The notes beneath the pieces are model-generated. The model worked only from the letters and a program-made list of their open reading frames with translations, was not told the origin of the DNA and did not search any database. From assembly GCF_050871315.1 (NCBI RefSeq), contig NZ_JBJLRE010000001.1: DNA of 64,000 nt. One strand, written 5' to 3'. Positions 33,185 through 41,912 of this stretch are shown in pieces. The position numbers and the translations under genes were made by a program. Positions within the stretch are counted from its first letter, which is position 1; every line of letters begins with the position of its first letter. This stretch comes from Kineococcus gynurae (GTDB lineage: Bacteria > Actinomycetota > Actinomycetes > Actinomycetales > Kineococcaceae).

Positions 33185-33571
33185 TCAGCCGAGGCGGGCG
33201 AGGACCAGCAGGACGATGCCGAGCAGGGGTGGGACGAACTGGCGTGCGGCGGCCGAGGCCTTGTCGGGACTGGAGACCAGGAGCACGAGGCCGGCCGCGG
33301 CCATGCAGCCCGCTCCGGCGAGGACCAGCGTCAGGCCGACGACGTCGGAGCCGGTGGCGACGAGCACGGTGCCGAGGACCACCAGCACGGCCAGGAAGAG
33401 GTTGTAGAAACCCTGGTTGAACGCCAGTTCGCGGGTGGCCTCCGCCTCGGCGGGGGAGGTTCCGAAGACGGCCCGGGCCCGCGGTCCGGTCCAGGCCAGC
33501 GACTCCAGGTACCAGACCAGGACGTGGACGGCGGCCGCGAGACCGGTCAGCACGAGTCCGGCGACGAGCAT
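33185..33571 (-). CDS. DUF1304-family membrane protein
   Basis: This protein has 128 residues and four predicted membrane helices. AAAVHVLVWYLESLAW, then RELAFNQGFYNLFLAVLVV, is the DUF1304 pattern. ATG 33571 is the first good start after the operator. Function is unknown. It is divergent from the TetR regulator and upstream of the enone reductase, an arrangement that suggests a response to a toxic electrophile or quinone. Confidence 0.82.
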   Translation of the reverse strand: MLVAGLVLTGLAAAVHVLVWYLESLAWTGPRARAVFGTSPAEAEATRELAFNQGFYNLFLAVLVVLGTVLVATGSDVVGLTLVLAGAGCMAAAGLVLLVSSPDKASAAARQFVPPLLGIVLLVLARLG

Positions 33572-33601
33572 GGTTCGACCTCTTCCCGGGGGCGACCCCT
33601 C

Positions 33602-33651
33602 TTTTGTGGACCGACCGGTCCAGAATATACTGGACTGGCCGATCCACAAAA
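33602..33651. promoter_or_regulatory. Divergent promoter with double TetR-type operator
   Basis: TGGACCG-AC-CGGTCCA (33607-33622) is a perfect inverted repeat. TGGACTGGCCGATCCA (33631-33646) is a second imperfect copy with its centre 24 bases away. The block is also bounded by TTTTGTGGA (33602-33610) and its exact complement TCCACAAAA (33643-33651). TATACT (33626-33631) on plus and TATATT on minus are plausible -10 boxes between the sites, so one regulator would shut both directions. Confidence 0.7.
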
Positions 33652-33690
33652 TGAGGTGTCGACCCGTCCGGCGGGTGGGAAGGAGGCGGC

Positions 33691-34290
33691 ATGGGCCGCA
33701 GCAGGAGCTTCGAGGCGGACGAGGTCGTCCGCCGGGCCCGGGACGTGTTCTGGCGGCACGGTTTCGAGGAGGCGTCCCTGCCGCTGCTGGAGGCGGCGAC
33801 GGGGTTGCGCCGCTCGAGCCTCTACCACGCCTTCGGCAGCAAGCGCGGGCTGTTCGACGCCGCGGTCGGCAACTACCTCGACGAGGTGCTGCGCCCGCGA
33901 CTGCGTCCGCTGCAGACCGTCCCGGTCGCCCCGCAGGCGCTCGCGGACTATCTGCTCGGGTTGCGCGGCGCCTTGGTCGCGGTCGCGGGGGCCGATGGCA
34001 CGCCTCCGCCCGGATGCCTGCTGCTCAACACCGCGTCGGGGACGCTGGGGGCCGACGCCGGGGTCCGCGAGGTCCTGCGGCGCTACCGGTCGGAGCTGCG
34101 GGAGGCGGTCGCCGCGGGGGTCGCCGCGGCCTCCCCCGGGTCGGGTCCGGAGGACCGGGCGCGCGTCGTCACGGCCGTGGTGGCGCTGGCCGTCTCCGCC
34201 CTGGTGCTGGTCCGGGTGGACCCGGACGCGGCCACCGAGGCGCTCGACGCCGCCCTCGCGCTCGTCGGCGCGGAGGAACCCCCGGGTTGA
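33691..34290 (+). CDS. TetR-family transcriptional regulator
   Basis: This protein has 199 residues. The N-terminal helix-turn-helix is complete (RARDVFWRHGFEEASLPLLEAATG, then SSLYHAFGSKRGLFDAAVGNYL). The ligand domain contains PPPGCLLLNTASG, common in regulators next to oxidoreductases. ATG 33691 has GGAGG close upstream. It likely binds the double operator at 33602-33651 and represses itself plus the DUF1304/reductase pair. Confidence 0.88.
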   Translation: MGRSRSFEADEVVRRARDVFWRHGFEEASLPLLEAATGLRRSSLYHAFGSKRGLFDAAVGNYLDEVLRPRLRPLQTVPVAPQALADYLLGLRGALVAVAGADGTPPPGCLLLNTASGTLGADAGVREVLRRYRSELREAVAAGVAAASPGSGPEDRARVVTAVVALAVSALVLVRVDPDAATEALDAALALVGAEEPPG

Positions 34291-34348
34291 GCGCGGAACG
34301 GGTCTGCCATTCTAGAAGTGACACGGAGTGACGAAGGGTGGGAGCCTC

Positions 34349-36031
34349 GTGATCGAAGAGCAGTCCGGGCAGCACCCCGGGTCCGTGGAGGGGGGCGTGC
34401 TCTTCCCCCAGGTGGCGCGCCTGGAGCTGGACGAGCTGCTCGAGCAGCTGCTGGAGCGGGCCCAGGACGTGCTGCGCACCCAGAGCCGGCTGCGCGGCCT
34501 GCTCGCCGCGACACGCGCGATCAGTTCCGACCTCGACCTCTCCGCCCTCCTGCGCCGCATCACCCAGGCCGCGTGCGACCTGGTGGGCGCGCGCTACGGC
34601 GCGCTCGGGGTGATCGGTGAGGACGACGGCCTCTCGGAGTTCGTCACGGTGGGGGTCGACGAGGAGACGAAGGCCGGCATCGGACGGCTGCCCCGGGGAG
34701 GAGGGTTGCTGGGGCGGCTCATCGAGGACCCCTCCCCGTTGCGGCTCACCGATCTCGGCCGGCACCCCGACTCGGTCGGGCTGCCGCCGGGCCACCCGCC
34801 CATGCGGACCTTCCTGGGGGTGCCGATCCGGGTACGCGGGCAGGTGTTCGGCAACGTGTACCTGACCGAGAAACCCGACGGGTTCACCGCCGAGGACGAG
34901 GAACTGCTCATCGCGCTCGCCTCCGCCGCCGGGGTGGCGATCGACAACGCCCGGCTGCTGGACAAGGCCGAGCGACGGCAGCGCTGGTTGCGGGCCTCCG
35001 CCGACATCGTCCGCGTCCTGCTGGCCGGGGAGGGGCGGGCCCTGGCCCTGGTCGCCGGGGCCGCGCGGGCGGCGGCCGAGGCGGACCTCGCCCTCGTCCT
35101 GGCCCCCGCCGAGGACGGACCGGGGGCGCACGTCGTGGCGGCGGACGGACCGGGGGCCGACCTGTTGCGCGGCAGCGCCGTGCCGGCCGACGAGCACGGG
35201 GCGCCGGATCTCCGTGCCCGTCCCGACCTCCCGGGCGGACCCCGGTTGACGACGCCCCTCACCGTCTCCTCGGGGCGGCGCCCCGGGGTCCTGCTGCTGC
35301 TGCGCGAGCCGGGTCGGCGGCCCTTCGACGCCGGGGACCAGGAGATGGCCACCGACTTCGTCGGGCACGTCGGGCTGGCGCTGGAACTCGGTCGGGCGCA
35401 GGAGGACCAGCGCCGTCTGGTCCTGCTCAACGACCGCGACCGGATCGCGCGCGACCTGCACGACCGGGTCATCCAGCAGCTGTTCGCCTCGGGCCTGCGG
35501 ATGTCGGCCCTCGCCACCCGGACCCGCGAACCCGAGACGGTCGAGGCGCTGCGGGCCCTCATCGGGGCGGGTGACGAGACGATCCGGGCCATCCGCTCCA
35601 CGATCTTCGAACTCACGCGTTCCGACGAGGACGCCGACGTCCGCAGCACGGCGCGCGACCTGGTCGCGGAGTTCAGCGACCTGCTCGGCATCACCCCCAC
35701 CCTCACCTTCGAGGGGTCCGCCTCCGGGATCGGGGCGGACACCGTGCGCCAGACCGGCTTCGCCCTGCGGGAACTGCTGTCCAACTGCGCCCGGCACGCC
35801 CGGGCCGGCGTGGTCACGGTGCACGTCGCGACCACCGCGCACGACCTCACCCTCGTCGTCACCGACGACGGCGTCGGACTCGACCGGGACGGGCCGGATC
35901 GACCGCTGCGGCGCAGCGGGTTGCGCAACCTGCAGGAGCGGGCCGAGGCGCTCGGCGGGGAGTTCCGCGTCGAGTCCCCGGTCACGGCCGAAGGGCGGGG
36001 CACCCGGGTCGAGTGGCGGGTCCAGGCGTGA
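34349..36031 (+). CDS. GAF-domain sensor histidine kinase (DevS/DosT-like)
   Basis: This cytoplasmic sensor kinase has about 560 residues. A coiled N-terminus (ELDELLEQLLERAQDVL) is followed by a GAF domain (CDLVGARYGALGVIGEDD; PMRTFLGVPIRVRGQVFGNVYLTEKPDGF, very DevS-like), a weaker second GAF domain (about 225-360), a HisKA_3 helix with the phospho-His in DRDRIARDLHDRVIQQLF, and a HATPase domain (LRELLSNCARHA; TDDGVGLD; RRSGLRNLQERAEALGG). GTG 34349 has GGGAG upstream; GTG 34328 would add seven residues. In DevS/DosT the first GAF binds heme and senses O2, NO or CO; whether this one does needs the heme-ligating His, which I could not place. Confidence 0.87.
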   Translation: MIEEQSGQHPGSVEGGVLFPQVARLELDELLEQLLERAQDVLRTQSRLRGLLAATRAISSDLDLSALLRRITQAACDLVGARYGALGVIGEDDGLSEFVTVGVDEETKAGIGRLPRGGGLLGRLIEDPSPLRLTDLGRHPDSVGLPPGHPPMRTFLGVPIRVRGQVFGNVYLTEKPDGFTAEDEELLIALASAAGVAIDNARLLDKAERRQRWLRASADIVRVLLAGEGRALALVAGAARAAAEADLALVLAPAEDGPGAHVVAADGPGADLLRGSAVPADEHGAPDLRARPDLPGGPRLTTPLTVSSGRRPGVLLLLREPGRRPFDAGDQEMATDFVGHVGLALELGRAQEDQRRLVLLNDRDRIARDLHDRVIQQLFASGLRMSALATRTREPETVEALRALIGAGDETIRAIRSTIFELTRSDEDADVRSTARDLVAEFSDLLGITPTLTFEGSASGIGADTVRQTGFALRELLSNCARHARAGVVTVHVATTAHDLTLVVTDDGVGLDRDGPDRPLRRSGLRNLQERAEALGGEFRVESPVTAEGRGTRVEWRVQA

Positions 36032-36681
36032 GCACCTCCGTCGTCCTGGTCGACGACCACGCCGTCGTCCGCGCCGGTCTGCGCGCGGTGCTCGAGTCCG
36101 ACCCCGGGATCCGGGTCGTCGCCGAGGCCGCGACCGTCGCCGAGGCGCTCGCCGCCCTCGCCCGGACCCGACCCGACGTCGCGATCCTCGACGGCCGGTT
36201 GCCCGACGGGTCCGGGATCGAGGTCTGCCGTCGGCTGCGGACCGCCTCCCCGGCCACCCGCGCCATCATCCTGACCTCCTACGACGACGACCAGGCGCTG
36301 CTGGCGGCGGTGCTCGCCGGTGCGGCCGGGTACCTGCTCAAGGAGATCGGCACCACCGACCTGGTCGACTCGGTCCGGCGGGTCCACGCCGGGGAGTCGT
36401 TGCTGGACCCGGCCGCCGTCGAGACGGTGCGCCGTCGACTCGCCGACCCGGTGGCCGCCGATCCCCGTTTCGACGCGTTGACCGCCCAGGAGCGGCGCGT
36501 GCTCGCGCTGCTGGGCAACGGGTCCAGCAACCGCCAGATCGGCCGGGAGATGGACCTGGCGGAGAAGACGGTCAAGAACTACGTGTCCAGCGTGCTGGCC
36601 AAGCTGCACCTGCAGAGCCGCACCCAGGCCGCCCTGCTGCTGCGCGACGCCGGTGACGGGGGCGGGCCCCCCACCCGCTGA
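36028..36681 (+). CDS. NarL/LuxR-family response regulator (DevR-like)
   Basis: This protein has 217 residues. The receiver domain shows the acidic pair in VVLVDDHAVVRAGL, the phospho-acceptor Asp in VAILDGRLPDGSG and the switch Lys in GYLLKEIG. The C-terminal LuxR helix-turn-helix is LTAQERRVLALLGNGSSNRQIG...KTVKNYVSSVLAKL. GTG 36028 overlaps the kinase stop by four bases, so the two are partners. Target genes are unknown. Confidence 0.9.
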   Translation: MSTSVVLVDDHAVVRAGLRAVLESDPGIRVVAEAATVAEALAALARTRPDVAILDGRLPDGSGIEVCRRLRTASPATRAIILTSYDDDQALLAAVLAGAAGYLLKEIGTTDLVDSVRRVHAGESLLDPAAVETVRRRLADPVAADPRFDALTAQERRVLALLGNGSSNRQIGREMDLAEKTVKNYVSSVLAKLHLQSRTQAALLLRDAGDGGGPPTR

Positions 36682-36826
36682 AACCCTCGGGGTGGCCCGC
36701 GACCGCCCGCGCTCCGCGCCGGACTGGTCGGGGTCGTGAGGGGGTGGCACGATGCTCGCTCACGGCCCGCGGGGGCCGCGTGGAGGCGGGCCAGGTCTCG
36801 GACCAGGGCAGGGTCGGGAGCGGGAG

Positions 36827-37600
36827 ATGGACGGCGAGGACCGACGGACGACGTCCGTCCTCCGTCGGCGACCCGGCCGCTGCGACGCGGGGCGCGGCGA
36901 GGGGACCGCGGTGCGCGACGCCACCCTGGCGCTGCTGTCCGCCGCGCTCCTCTGCGGTCTCCTGGCCGCGGGGCCCTGGTCGGCGGGGTCCGTCGGTCCG
37001 GCGATCGCGACCGGGGTCGGGGTCGTCGGGGTCGCGGCCGCGGCCCTGCTGACCCGTCCGGGCCGCCGGGTGGGTCCGGCCGACCGGGTGACCCTCGCCC
37101 GCACCGTGCTCGTCGGGGGCTGCGCGACGATCACCGTGCTGACGCTGACGGGAGGCATGGGACCCCGGCCCTGGTGGCTGATCGCCCTCGCCCTGCCCGC
37201 GCTGGTCCTCGACGGCGTGGACGGTCACGTCGCCCGACGCACCGGCACCTCCTCGCCGGCCGGGGCGCGCTTCGACATGGAGGTGGACGCCGCGCTGATC
37301 CTGGTGCTGTCGGTGGCCGTGGCCGGGACCGTCGGCCCGTGGGTGCTGCTGATCGGGGCCGCCCGCTACCTCTGGATCGGCGCCTCCGCGGTGGTCCCCC
37401 GACTGCGTCGACGTCCCCGGATCCGGCTGTCCCGCAGGGTTATCGCGGTCGTCCAGGCCGGGGCCCTGCTCGTCGCCCTGGTGCCGCCGGTGCCGCTGGC
37501 CGCGGCCACGGTCGGGCTGGTGGTGGCCCTGGGCGCCCTGCTGTTCAGTTTCGGCCGCGACCTGCGCGAACTCCTCGGGGCACCGCGGCGACGGTCCTGA
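36827..37600 (+). CDS. CDP-alcohol phosphatidyltransferase family membrane protein
   Basis: This is an integral membrane phospholipid-synthesis enzyme of 257 residues with about six hydrophobic segments. The full family motif is present: DGHVAR, eight residues, G, three residues, D, three residues, D. These residues bind Mg and the CDP moiety. The start is taken at ATG 36827 with GGGAG six bases upstream; earlier starts only add Gly/Arg-rich sequence, while GTG 36911 would begin at the first helix. The acceptor alcohol (glycerol phosphate, inositol phosphate or other) is not evident. Confidence 0.8.
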   Translation: MDGEDRRTTSVLRRRPGRCDAGRGEGTAVRDATLALLSAALLCGLLAAGPWSAGSVGPAIATGVGVVGVAAAALLTRPGRRVGPADRVTLARTVLVGGCATITVLTLTGGMGPRPWWLIALALPALVLDGVDGHVARRTGTSSPAGARFDMEVDAALILVLSVAVAGTVGPWVLLIGAARYLWIGASAVVPRLRRRPRIRLSRRVIAVVQAGALLVALVPPVPLAAATVGLVVALGALLFSFGRDLRELLGAPRRRS

Positions 37601-37669
37601 GTTCCCCCGGTCCCCGGTCCCTCGTCCCGTCCCGGGCGCCGTCGGTCGGGGGGAATCCGACCGAGCTGG

Positions 37670-37723
37670 TTGACGACCGCCGGGGTCTCGCCTAGTTTCG
37701 GGCAGGTCATCGAAACGCATCGA
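37670..37723 (+). promoter_or_regulatory. Promoter and operator of the LacI-type regulator gene
   Basis: TTGACG (37670-37675), a 17-base spacer and TAGTTT (37693-37698) form a promoter. Just past the expected start lies TCGAAACGCATCGA (37710-37723), a near-palindrome that differs by one base from the perfect TCGATACGCATCGA at 38804-38817. The shared site argues for autoregulation. Confidence 0.68.
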
Positions 37724-37739
37724 CGCGGAGGGGGTGGGC

Positions 37740-38765
37740 ATGTCCGGGACGAGTCGTGGCCGGCCCCCGACGAGCAAGGACGTGGCCCGTGTGGCCGGCG
37801 TCGCGCAGAGCACGGTCTCCTACGTGATGAGCGGCAAACGCCCGATCTCGGAGAAGACCCGTCGCCTCGTCCAGGACGCGATCGACGAGCTCACCTACCA
37901 GCCCAACGCCGGGGCGCGGGCCCTGGCCAGCCACCGCACCAACATCATCGCCCTCGTCGTCCCGTTCCGGTCCAGCGTGTCCGCGCACGGGCTGATGGCC
38001 TTCGCCGAGGAGATCGCGCTCGCCTCCCGGGCCCACGACCACGACGTGCTCCTGGTGACGGCCGACGAGGGGCCGGAGGGCCTGCGCCGGGTCGCCGGGC
38101 GGGCCCTGTGCGACGCGCTGGTCGTCATGGAGGTGGCGACGCACGACGCCCGGACGGAGGTCGTCCGCAGCCTGTCCCTCCCCACGATGTTCATCGGGCT
38201 CCCCGCCGACGCCGAGGACCTGCACTGCATCGACTTCGACTTCGAGGCCGGTGCGGAACTCCTGCTGCGGGCCCTGCACGCGGGCGGGAACACCGAGGTG
38301 CACGTGCTGGGCTGGGGGGCCGACACCGAGGAGCGGGACATCAACTACGTCCCCCGGGTCCGGCGTCGGGTCCACGACGTGGCCGCGGAGCTGGACCTGG
38401 ACCTGCACTGGCACGTCAGCCCGCACGGTGCGGCCGGTGCGACGGACTTCGTGGCGGCGGTGGCCGCGGCCGCTGCGGCGCGCCCCCCGGGGCTGCTCCT
38501 GCTGCACAACCTGTCCGCAGCCGAGACCGCGCTGCGCAACGCCGGATGGCGGCCGGGGGTCGACGTCGACGTCGTGGCCCTGGCCCCCGACGCCGACGTC
38601 GAGGCCCTCGAGGTGCCCCTCACCTCGGTCTCCACCCAGCCCCGGGACGTGTCGCGCCAGGCGATGGACTGGCTCTTCGCCCTGCTGGAGCACGACGCGC
38701 CGGGGGAGCAGCGCCGGGTCCCCGGCGTTCTCACCGACCGCGGCACCGTCCGCCCCCGTCCCTGA
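37740..38765 (+). CDS. LacI-family transcriptional regulator of the ThuA/oxidoreductase sugar operon
   Basis: This repressor has 341 residues. The helix-turn-helix and hinge TSKDVARVAGVAQSTVSYVMSG...YQPNAGARALAS are followed by the type I sensor domain. ATG 37740 has GGAGG upstream at a good distance; an in-frame GTG six bases earlier sits on the ribosome site and is rejected. It precedes the binding-protein gene by 82 bases containing a second copy of its likely operator. Confidence 0.9.
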   Translation: MSGTSRGRPPTSKDVARVAGVAQSTVSYVMSGKRPISEKTRRLVQDAIDELTYQPNAGARALASHRTNIIALVVPFRSSVSAHGLMAFAEEIALASRAHDHDVLLVTADEGPEGLRRVAGRALCDALVVMEVATHDARTEVVRSLSLPTMFIGLPADAEDLHCIDFDFEAGAELLLRALHAGGNTEVHVLGWGADTEERDINYVPRVRRRVHDVAAELDLDLHWHVSPHGAAGATDFVAAVAAAAAARPPGLLLLHNLSAAETALRNAGWRPGVDVDVVALAPDADVEALEVPLTSVSTQPRDVSRQAMDWLFALLEHDAPGEQRRVPGVLTDRGTVRPRP

Positions 38766-38803
38766 CCCGAGAACCCACCGACCGCACCGACCCACGACCG
38801 GAA

Positions 38804-38828
38804 TCGATACGCATCGACATCGATGCGC
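38804..38828 (+). promoter_or_regulatory. LacI-type operator upstream of the sugar importer operon
   Basis: TCGATACGCATCGA (38804-38817) has perfect five-base arms around a central CG-containing core, the usual LacI-family layout. An overlapping half-site TCGATGCGC (38820-38828) follows. It lies 20-44 bases before ATG 38848 and matches the site at 37710-37723. TGAGGAG supplies the ribosome site. Confidence 0.7.
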
Positions 38829-38847
38829 ACCACCCTGAGGAGACACG

Positions 38848-40071
38848 ATGGCTCGACGAGGAACCGTCCGTACCGTCCTGGCGCTCGCGCTGACCCTGCC
38901 CCTGGCCCTCTCGGCCTGCGGCGGTGGCGGCGGGAGCACGGCGGGGGGTGACGACAGCACCCTGCGGGTGCTCGACTACCACAACGACGAACCCAACAAG
39001 TCCGTGTGGCAGAAGGCCCTGGACGACTGCGGCACCCAGGTGGGCATGACCGTGCAGCGCGAGAGCGTCCCGGGGGAGACGTTGATCCAGAAGGTGCTGC
39101 AGCAGAGCAGCTCCCGCACCCTGCCCGACGTCCTCATGCTGGACAACCCCGACCTGCAGCAGATCGCCGCCTCCGGGGCGCTGGCTCCCCTGGACGACTT
39201 CGGTCTCACCTCCGACGGGTACGCGGCCGGGGTGACGGCCGCCTCCACCTACGAGGGCAAGCTGTACGGGCTGCAGCCCATCACCAACACGATCGCGTTG
39301 TTCTACAACGAGGACATCCTGGCCGAGGCCGGGTTGACCCCGCCGACCACCTGGGAGGAGCTCAAGGCCACCTCGGCGGCCCTGACCGAGGGCGACCGCT
39401 ACGGCGTGGCCTTCTCGGCCATGAACTCCTTCGAGGGGACCTGGCAGTTCCTGCCGTTCATGTGGTCCAACGGCGGGGACGAGAAGGACATCGCGACCCC
39501 GGAGACCGCCGAGGCCCTGCAGCTGTGGGTCGACCTGGTGCAGAGCGGCTCCGCCTCGCGGTCGGTGGTCACCTGGGGCCAGGCCGACGTCATGGAGCAG
39601 TTCTCCGCCGGGAACGCCGCGATGATGGTCAACGGCCCCTGGAACTTCGGCGCCCTGAACGAGAACGCCGACCTGAACTACTCGGTCGTCCCGCTGCCCG
39701 CGCCCACGGCCGGGGGCACCGTGGTCTCCCCGTTCGGCGGGGAGACCTGGACCGTTCCGCAGACGGGGAACCCCGACAAGCAGAAGAAGGCCGCCGAGTT
39801 CGTGGCCTGCCTGAACTCCGACGAGAACATGGTGGCCGAGGCCGTCGGCACCAACACGGTCCCGACCAAGCCGGAACTGACGGAGCAGGCGGTCAGCCAG
39901 GTCCCCGCCCTGGAGTCGTTCGCCGCCCAGGTGCCCGACCTCCGGGCGCGCACCGGGGAGCTCGGCGCCGAGTGGCCCACGGCGGCCACCAAGATCTACA
40001 CCGCCGTCCAGAACGCGCTGGTCGGGGGGATGACCCCGACGGACGCCCTGAAGCAGGCCCAGGATGGCTGA
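38848..40071 (+). CDS. Sugar ABC transporter substrate-binding lipoprotein (family 1 type)
   Basis: This extracytoplasmic receptor has 407 residues. The signal peptide ends at lipobox LSAC, followed by a Gly-rich linker. The body is a type II binding protein of the glycerol-phosphate/oligosaccharide class (LRVLDYHNDEPNKSVWQKAL; GLQPITNTIALFYNEDILAEAGLTPP; AAMMVNGPWNFGAL). It starts the importer genes after the LacI operator and overlaps the first permease by eight bases. Substrate unknown; trehalose, other alpha-glucosides or a glycoside would fit the ThuA context. Confidence 0.9.
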   Translation: MARRGTVRTVLALALTLPLALSACGGGGGSTAGGDDSTLRVLDYHNDEPNKSVWQKALDDCGTQVGMTVQRESVPGETLIQKVLQQSSSRTLPDVLMLDNPDLQQIAASGALAPLDDFGLTSDGYAAGVTAASTYEGKLYGLQPITNTIALFYNEDILAEAGLTPPTTWEELKATSAALTEGDRYGVAFSAMNSFEGTWQFLPFMWSNGGDEKDIATPETAEALQLWVDLVQSGSASRSVVTWGQADVMEQFSAGNAAMMVNGPWNFGALNENADLNYSVVPLPAPTAGGTVVSPFGGETWTVPQTGNPDKQKKAAEFVACLNSDENMVAEAVGTNTVPTKPELTEQAVSQVPALESFAAQVPDLRARTGELGAEWPTAATKIYTAVQNALVGGMTPTDALKQAQDG

Positions 40072-41014
40072 GACCCTGGCCCCGGCCGCACCTCGCGTGG
40101 CACCGGGCGCCCCGGCCGGCCGGCGGGGCGGCGGCCGTCGGCGGACCCGGTTGGTCGAGATCGCCTTCCTCCTGCCCGCGGTGGTCTACCTCGGTCTGTT
40201 CTTCGGCTTCCCGGTCGTGAAGAACGTGGTGATGGGTTTCCAGGCCTACACCACGTCGACCTTCTACACCGGCGAGGCGCCGTTCGTCGGGTTCGACAAC
40301 TACGTCGCGGTCGTCTCCTCGGCGGTGTTCGACCGGGCCCTGCTGAACACGGCGCTGTTCACCGTGGGCTCCATCGTCGGGCAGTTCGTCCTCGGCCTCG
40401 CGATCGCCCTCTTCTTCCACCGGCGCTTCCCGCTGTCGGGGTTCCTGCGGTCGTTGATCCTGCTGCCCTGGCTCATCCCCATGATCGCCGGAGCGGCGGT
40501 CTGGCGGTGGATCCTGGACACCGACAACGGGGTCCTCAACCGCGTCCTGTCGGTGCTGCCCTTCCTGGACCGTCCCGACTGGCTGACCTCGACGTCGCTG
40601 GCGCTGGTCGCGGTGATCGGGGTGAACATCTGGCTCGGGATCCCCTTCACCATGACCATCCTCTACGGCGGGCTGCAGGAGATCCCCGCGGAGGTGTACG
40701 AGGCCGGGGCCCTCGACGGGGCGACCGGGTGGCGCGCCTTCCGCAGCATCACCTGGCCGCTGCTGCGACCCGTAGTCACCGTGGTCCTCGTGCTCAGCGT
40801 GGTCTACACCGTCAAGGTCATCGACGTGATCCTCGGGGTGACCAACGGCGGACCGGCCGACTCGACCCAGACGCTGGCGACGTTGTCGTACGCGGTCTCG
40901 TTCCGGCAGTTCGACTTCGGGGCCGGCGCCGCGCTCGGCAACATCCTGGTCCTGATCTCGCTGGTCTTCGCCGTGGTGTACCTGCGGCTGAACCGACGGC
41001 AGGTGGACGAATGA
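40064..41014 (+). CDS. Sugar ABC transporter permease (UgpA/MalF class)
   Basis: This inner-membrane subunit has 316 residues. A basic, Pro/Gly-rich cytoplasmic N-terminus leads to six membrane helices. The EAA loop is EAGALDGATGWRAFRSITWP. It overlaps the binding-protein stop by eight bases and the next permease by four. No ATPase gene is in the operon, so a shared MsiK-type ATPase is likely. Confidence 0.9.
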   Translation: MAETLAPAAPRVAPGAPAGRRGGGRRRTRLVEIAFLLPAVVYLGLFFGFPVVKNVVMGFQAYTTSTFYTGEAPFVGFDNYVAVVSSAVFDRALLNTALFTVGSIVGQFVLGLAIALFFHRRFPLSGFLRSLILLPWLIPMIAGAAVWRWILDTDNGVLNRVLSVLPFLDRPDWLTSTSLALVAVIGVNIWLGIPFTMTILYGGLQEIPAEVYEAGALDGATGWRAFRSITWPLLRPVVTVVLVLSVVYTVKVIDVILGVTNGGPADSTQTLATLSYAVSFRQFDFGAGAALGNILVLISLVFAVVYLRLNRRQVDE

Positions 41015-41892
41015 GAGGCACCGACGTGGACACCCCCTCCCGACCGGCCCGACGCTCCCGGTCGGCCCCGCGCACCGTCCGGCGCGAGCCCCGGGGGTTC
41101 GGGCGCACGGTCGTGGGCGTCGCCATCCTGGCGGTCATGCTGTTCCCGCTCTACTGGATGCTCAACGTGTCGCTGCAACCCGCGGGGGCCGCGGTGGCCA
41201 CCCCGTGGTTCCCGGTGGACCTGAGCCTCGACGGGTACGCCACCGCGATCCGGGAGCAGAGCGGCAACCTCGGGACCAGTCTGGTCGTCGGCCTGGGCAG
41301 CGTGGTGGTGAGCCTCGTCATCGCCACCCCGGCCGCCTACGCCATGGCCCGGTTCCGGCTCGGTCGCTGGGTCGAGGTGCTGCTGTTCGGCGTCCTCATC
41401 ACCCAGATGGTGCCGGGGATCGTCGTCGCCAACGCCCTCTACAGCGCCTACAGCGACCTCGGCCTGCTCAACACCGTGGGCGGGTTGATCCTGGCCGACT
41501 CAGCGCTCGGGGTCCCGTTCTCGATCCTGGTGATGCGAGCGTTCATGCGGGGCATCCCGGGTTCGGTCGTCGAGGCGGCCTACGTGGACGGGGCGGGACC
41601 CGTCCGGGCGTTCGTCTCGGTCGTCCTGCCGATGAGCCGCAACGCCCTCGTGACCGCGGGGTTGTTCTCCTTCCTGTTCGCCTGGGGGGACTTCCTCTTC
41701 GCCCTGACCCTGACCACCACCGAGACCGTGCGGCCCATCACCCTGGGTCTGTACACCTACATCGGCAGCTTCGTGAACGACTGGTCGCCGATCATGGCGA
41801 CCGCCGTCCTCTCGTCGCTGCCGGCGATCGTGCTGCTCGTCGTCGCCCAGCGCTACGTCGCCGCCGGCGTGACCGGCGGAGCAGTGAAATGA
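41011..41892 (+). CDS. Sugar ABC transporter permease (UgpE/MalG class)
   Basis: This is the second membrane subunit, 293 residues. An Arg-rich N-terminus is followed by six helices; the EAA loop is EAAYVDGAGPVRAFVSVVLP and the C-terminus GVTGGAVK is MalG-like. ATG 41011 overlaps the preceding stop by four bases. Confidence 0.9.
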   Translation: MRGTDVDTPSRPARRSRSAPRTVRREPRGFGRTVVGVAILAVMLFPLYWMLNVSLQPAGAAVATPWFPVDLSLDGYATAIREQSGNLGTSLVVGLGSVVVSLVIATPAAYAMARFRLGRWVEVLLFGVLITQMVPGIVVANALYSAYSDLGLLNTVGGLILADSALGVPFSILVMRAFMRGIPGSVVEAAYVDGAGPVRAFVSVVLPMSRNALVTAGLFSFLFAWGDFLFALTLTTTETVRPITLGLYTYIGSFVNDWSPIMATAVLSSLPAIVLLVVAQRYVAAGVTGGAVK

Positions 41893-41912
41893 CCCGAGAG
41901 GAGACCGACCGC

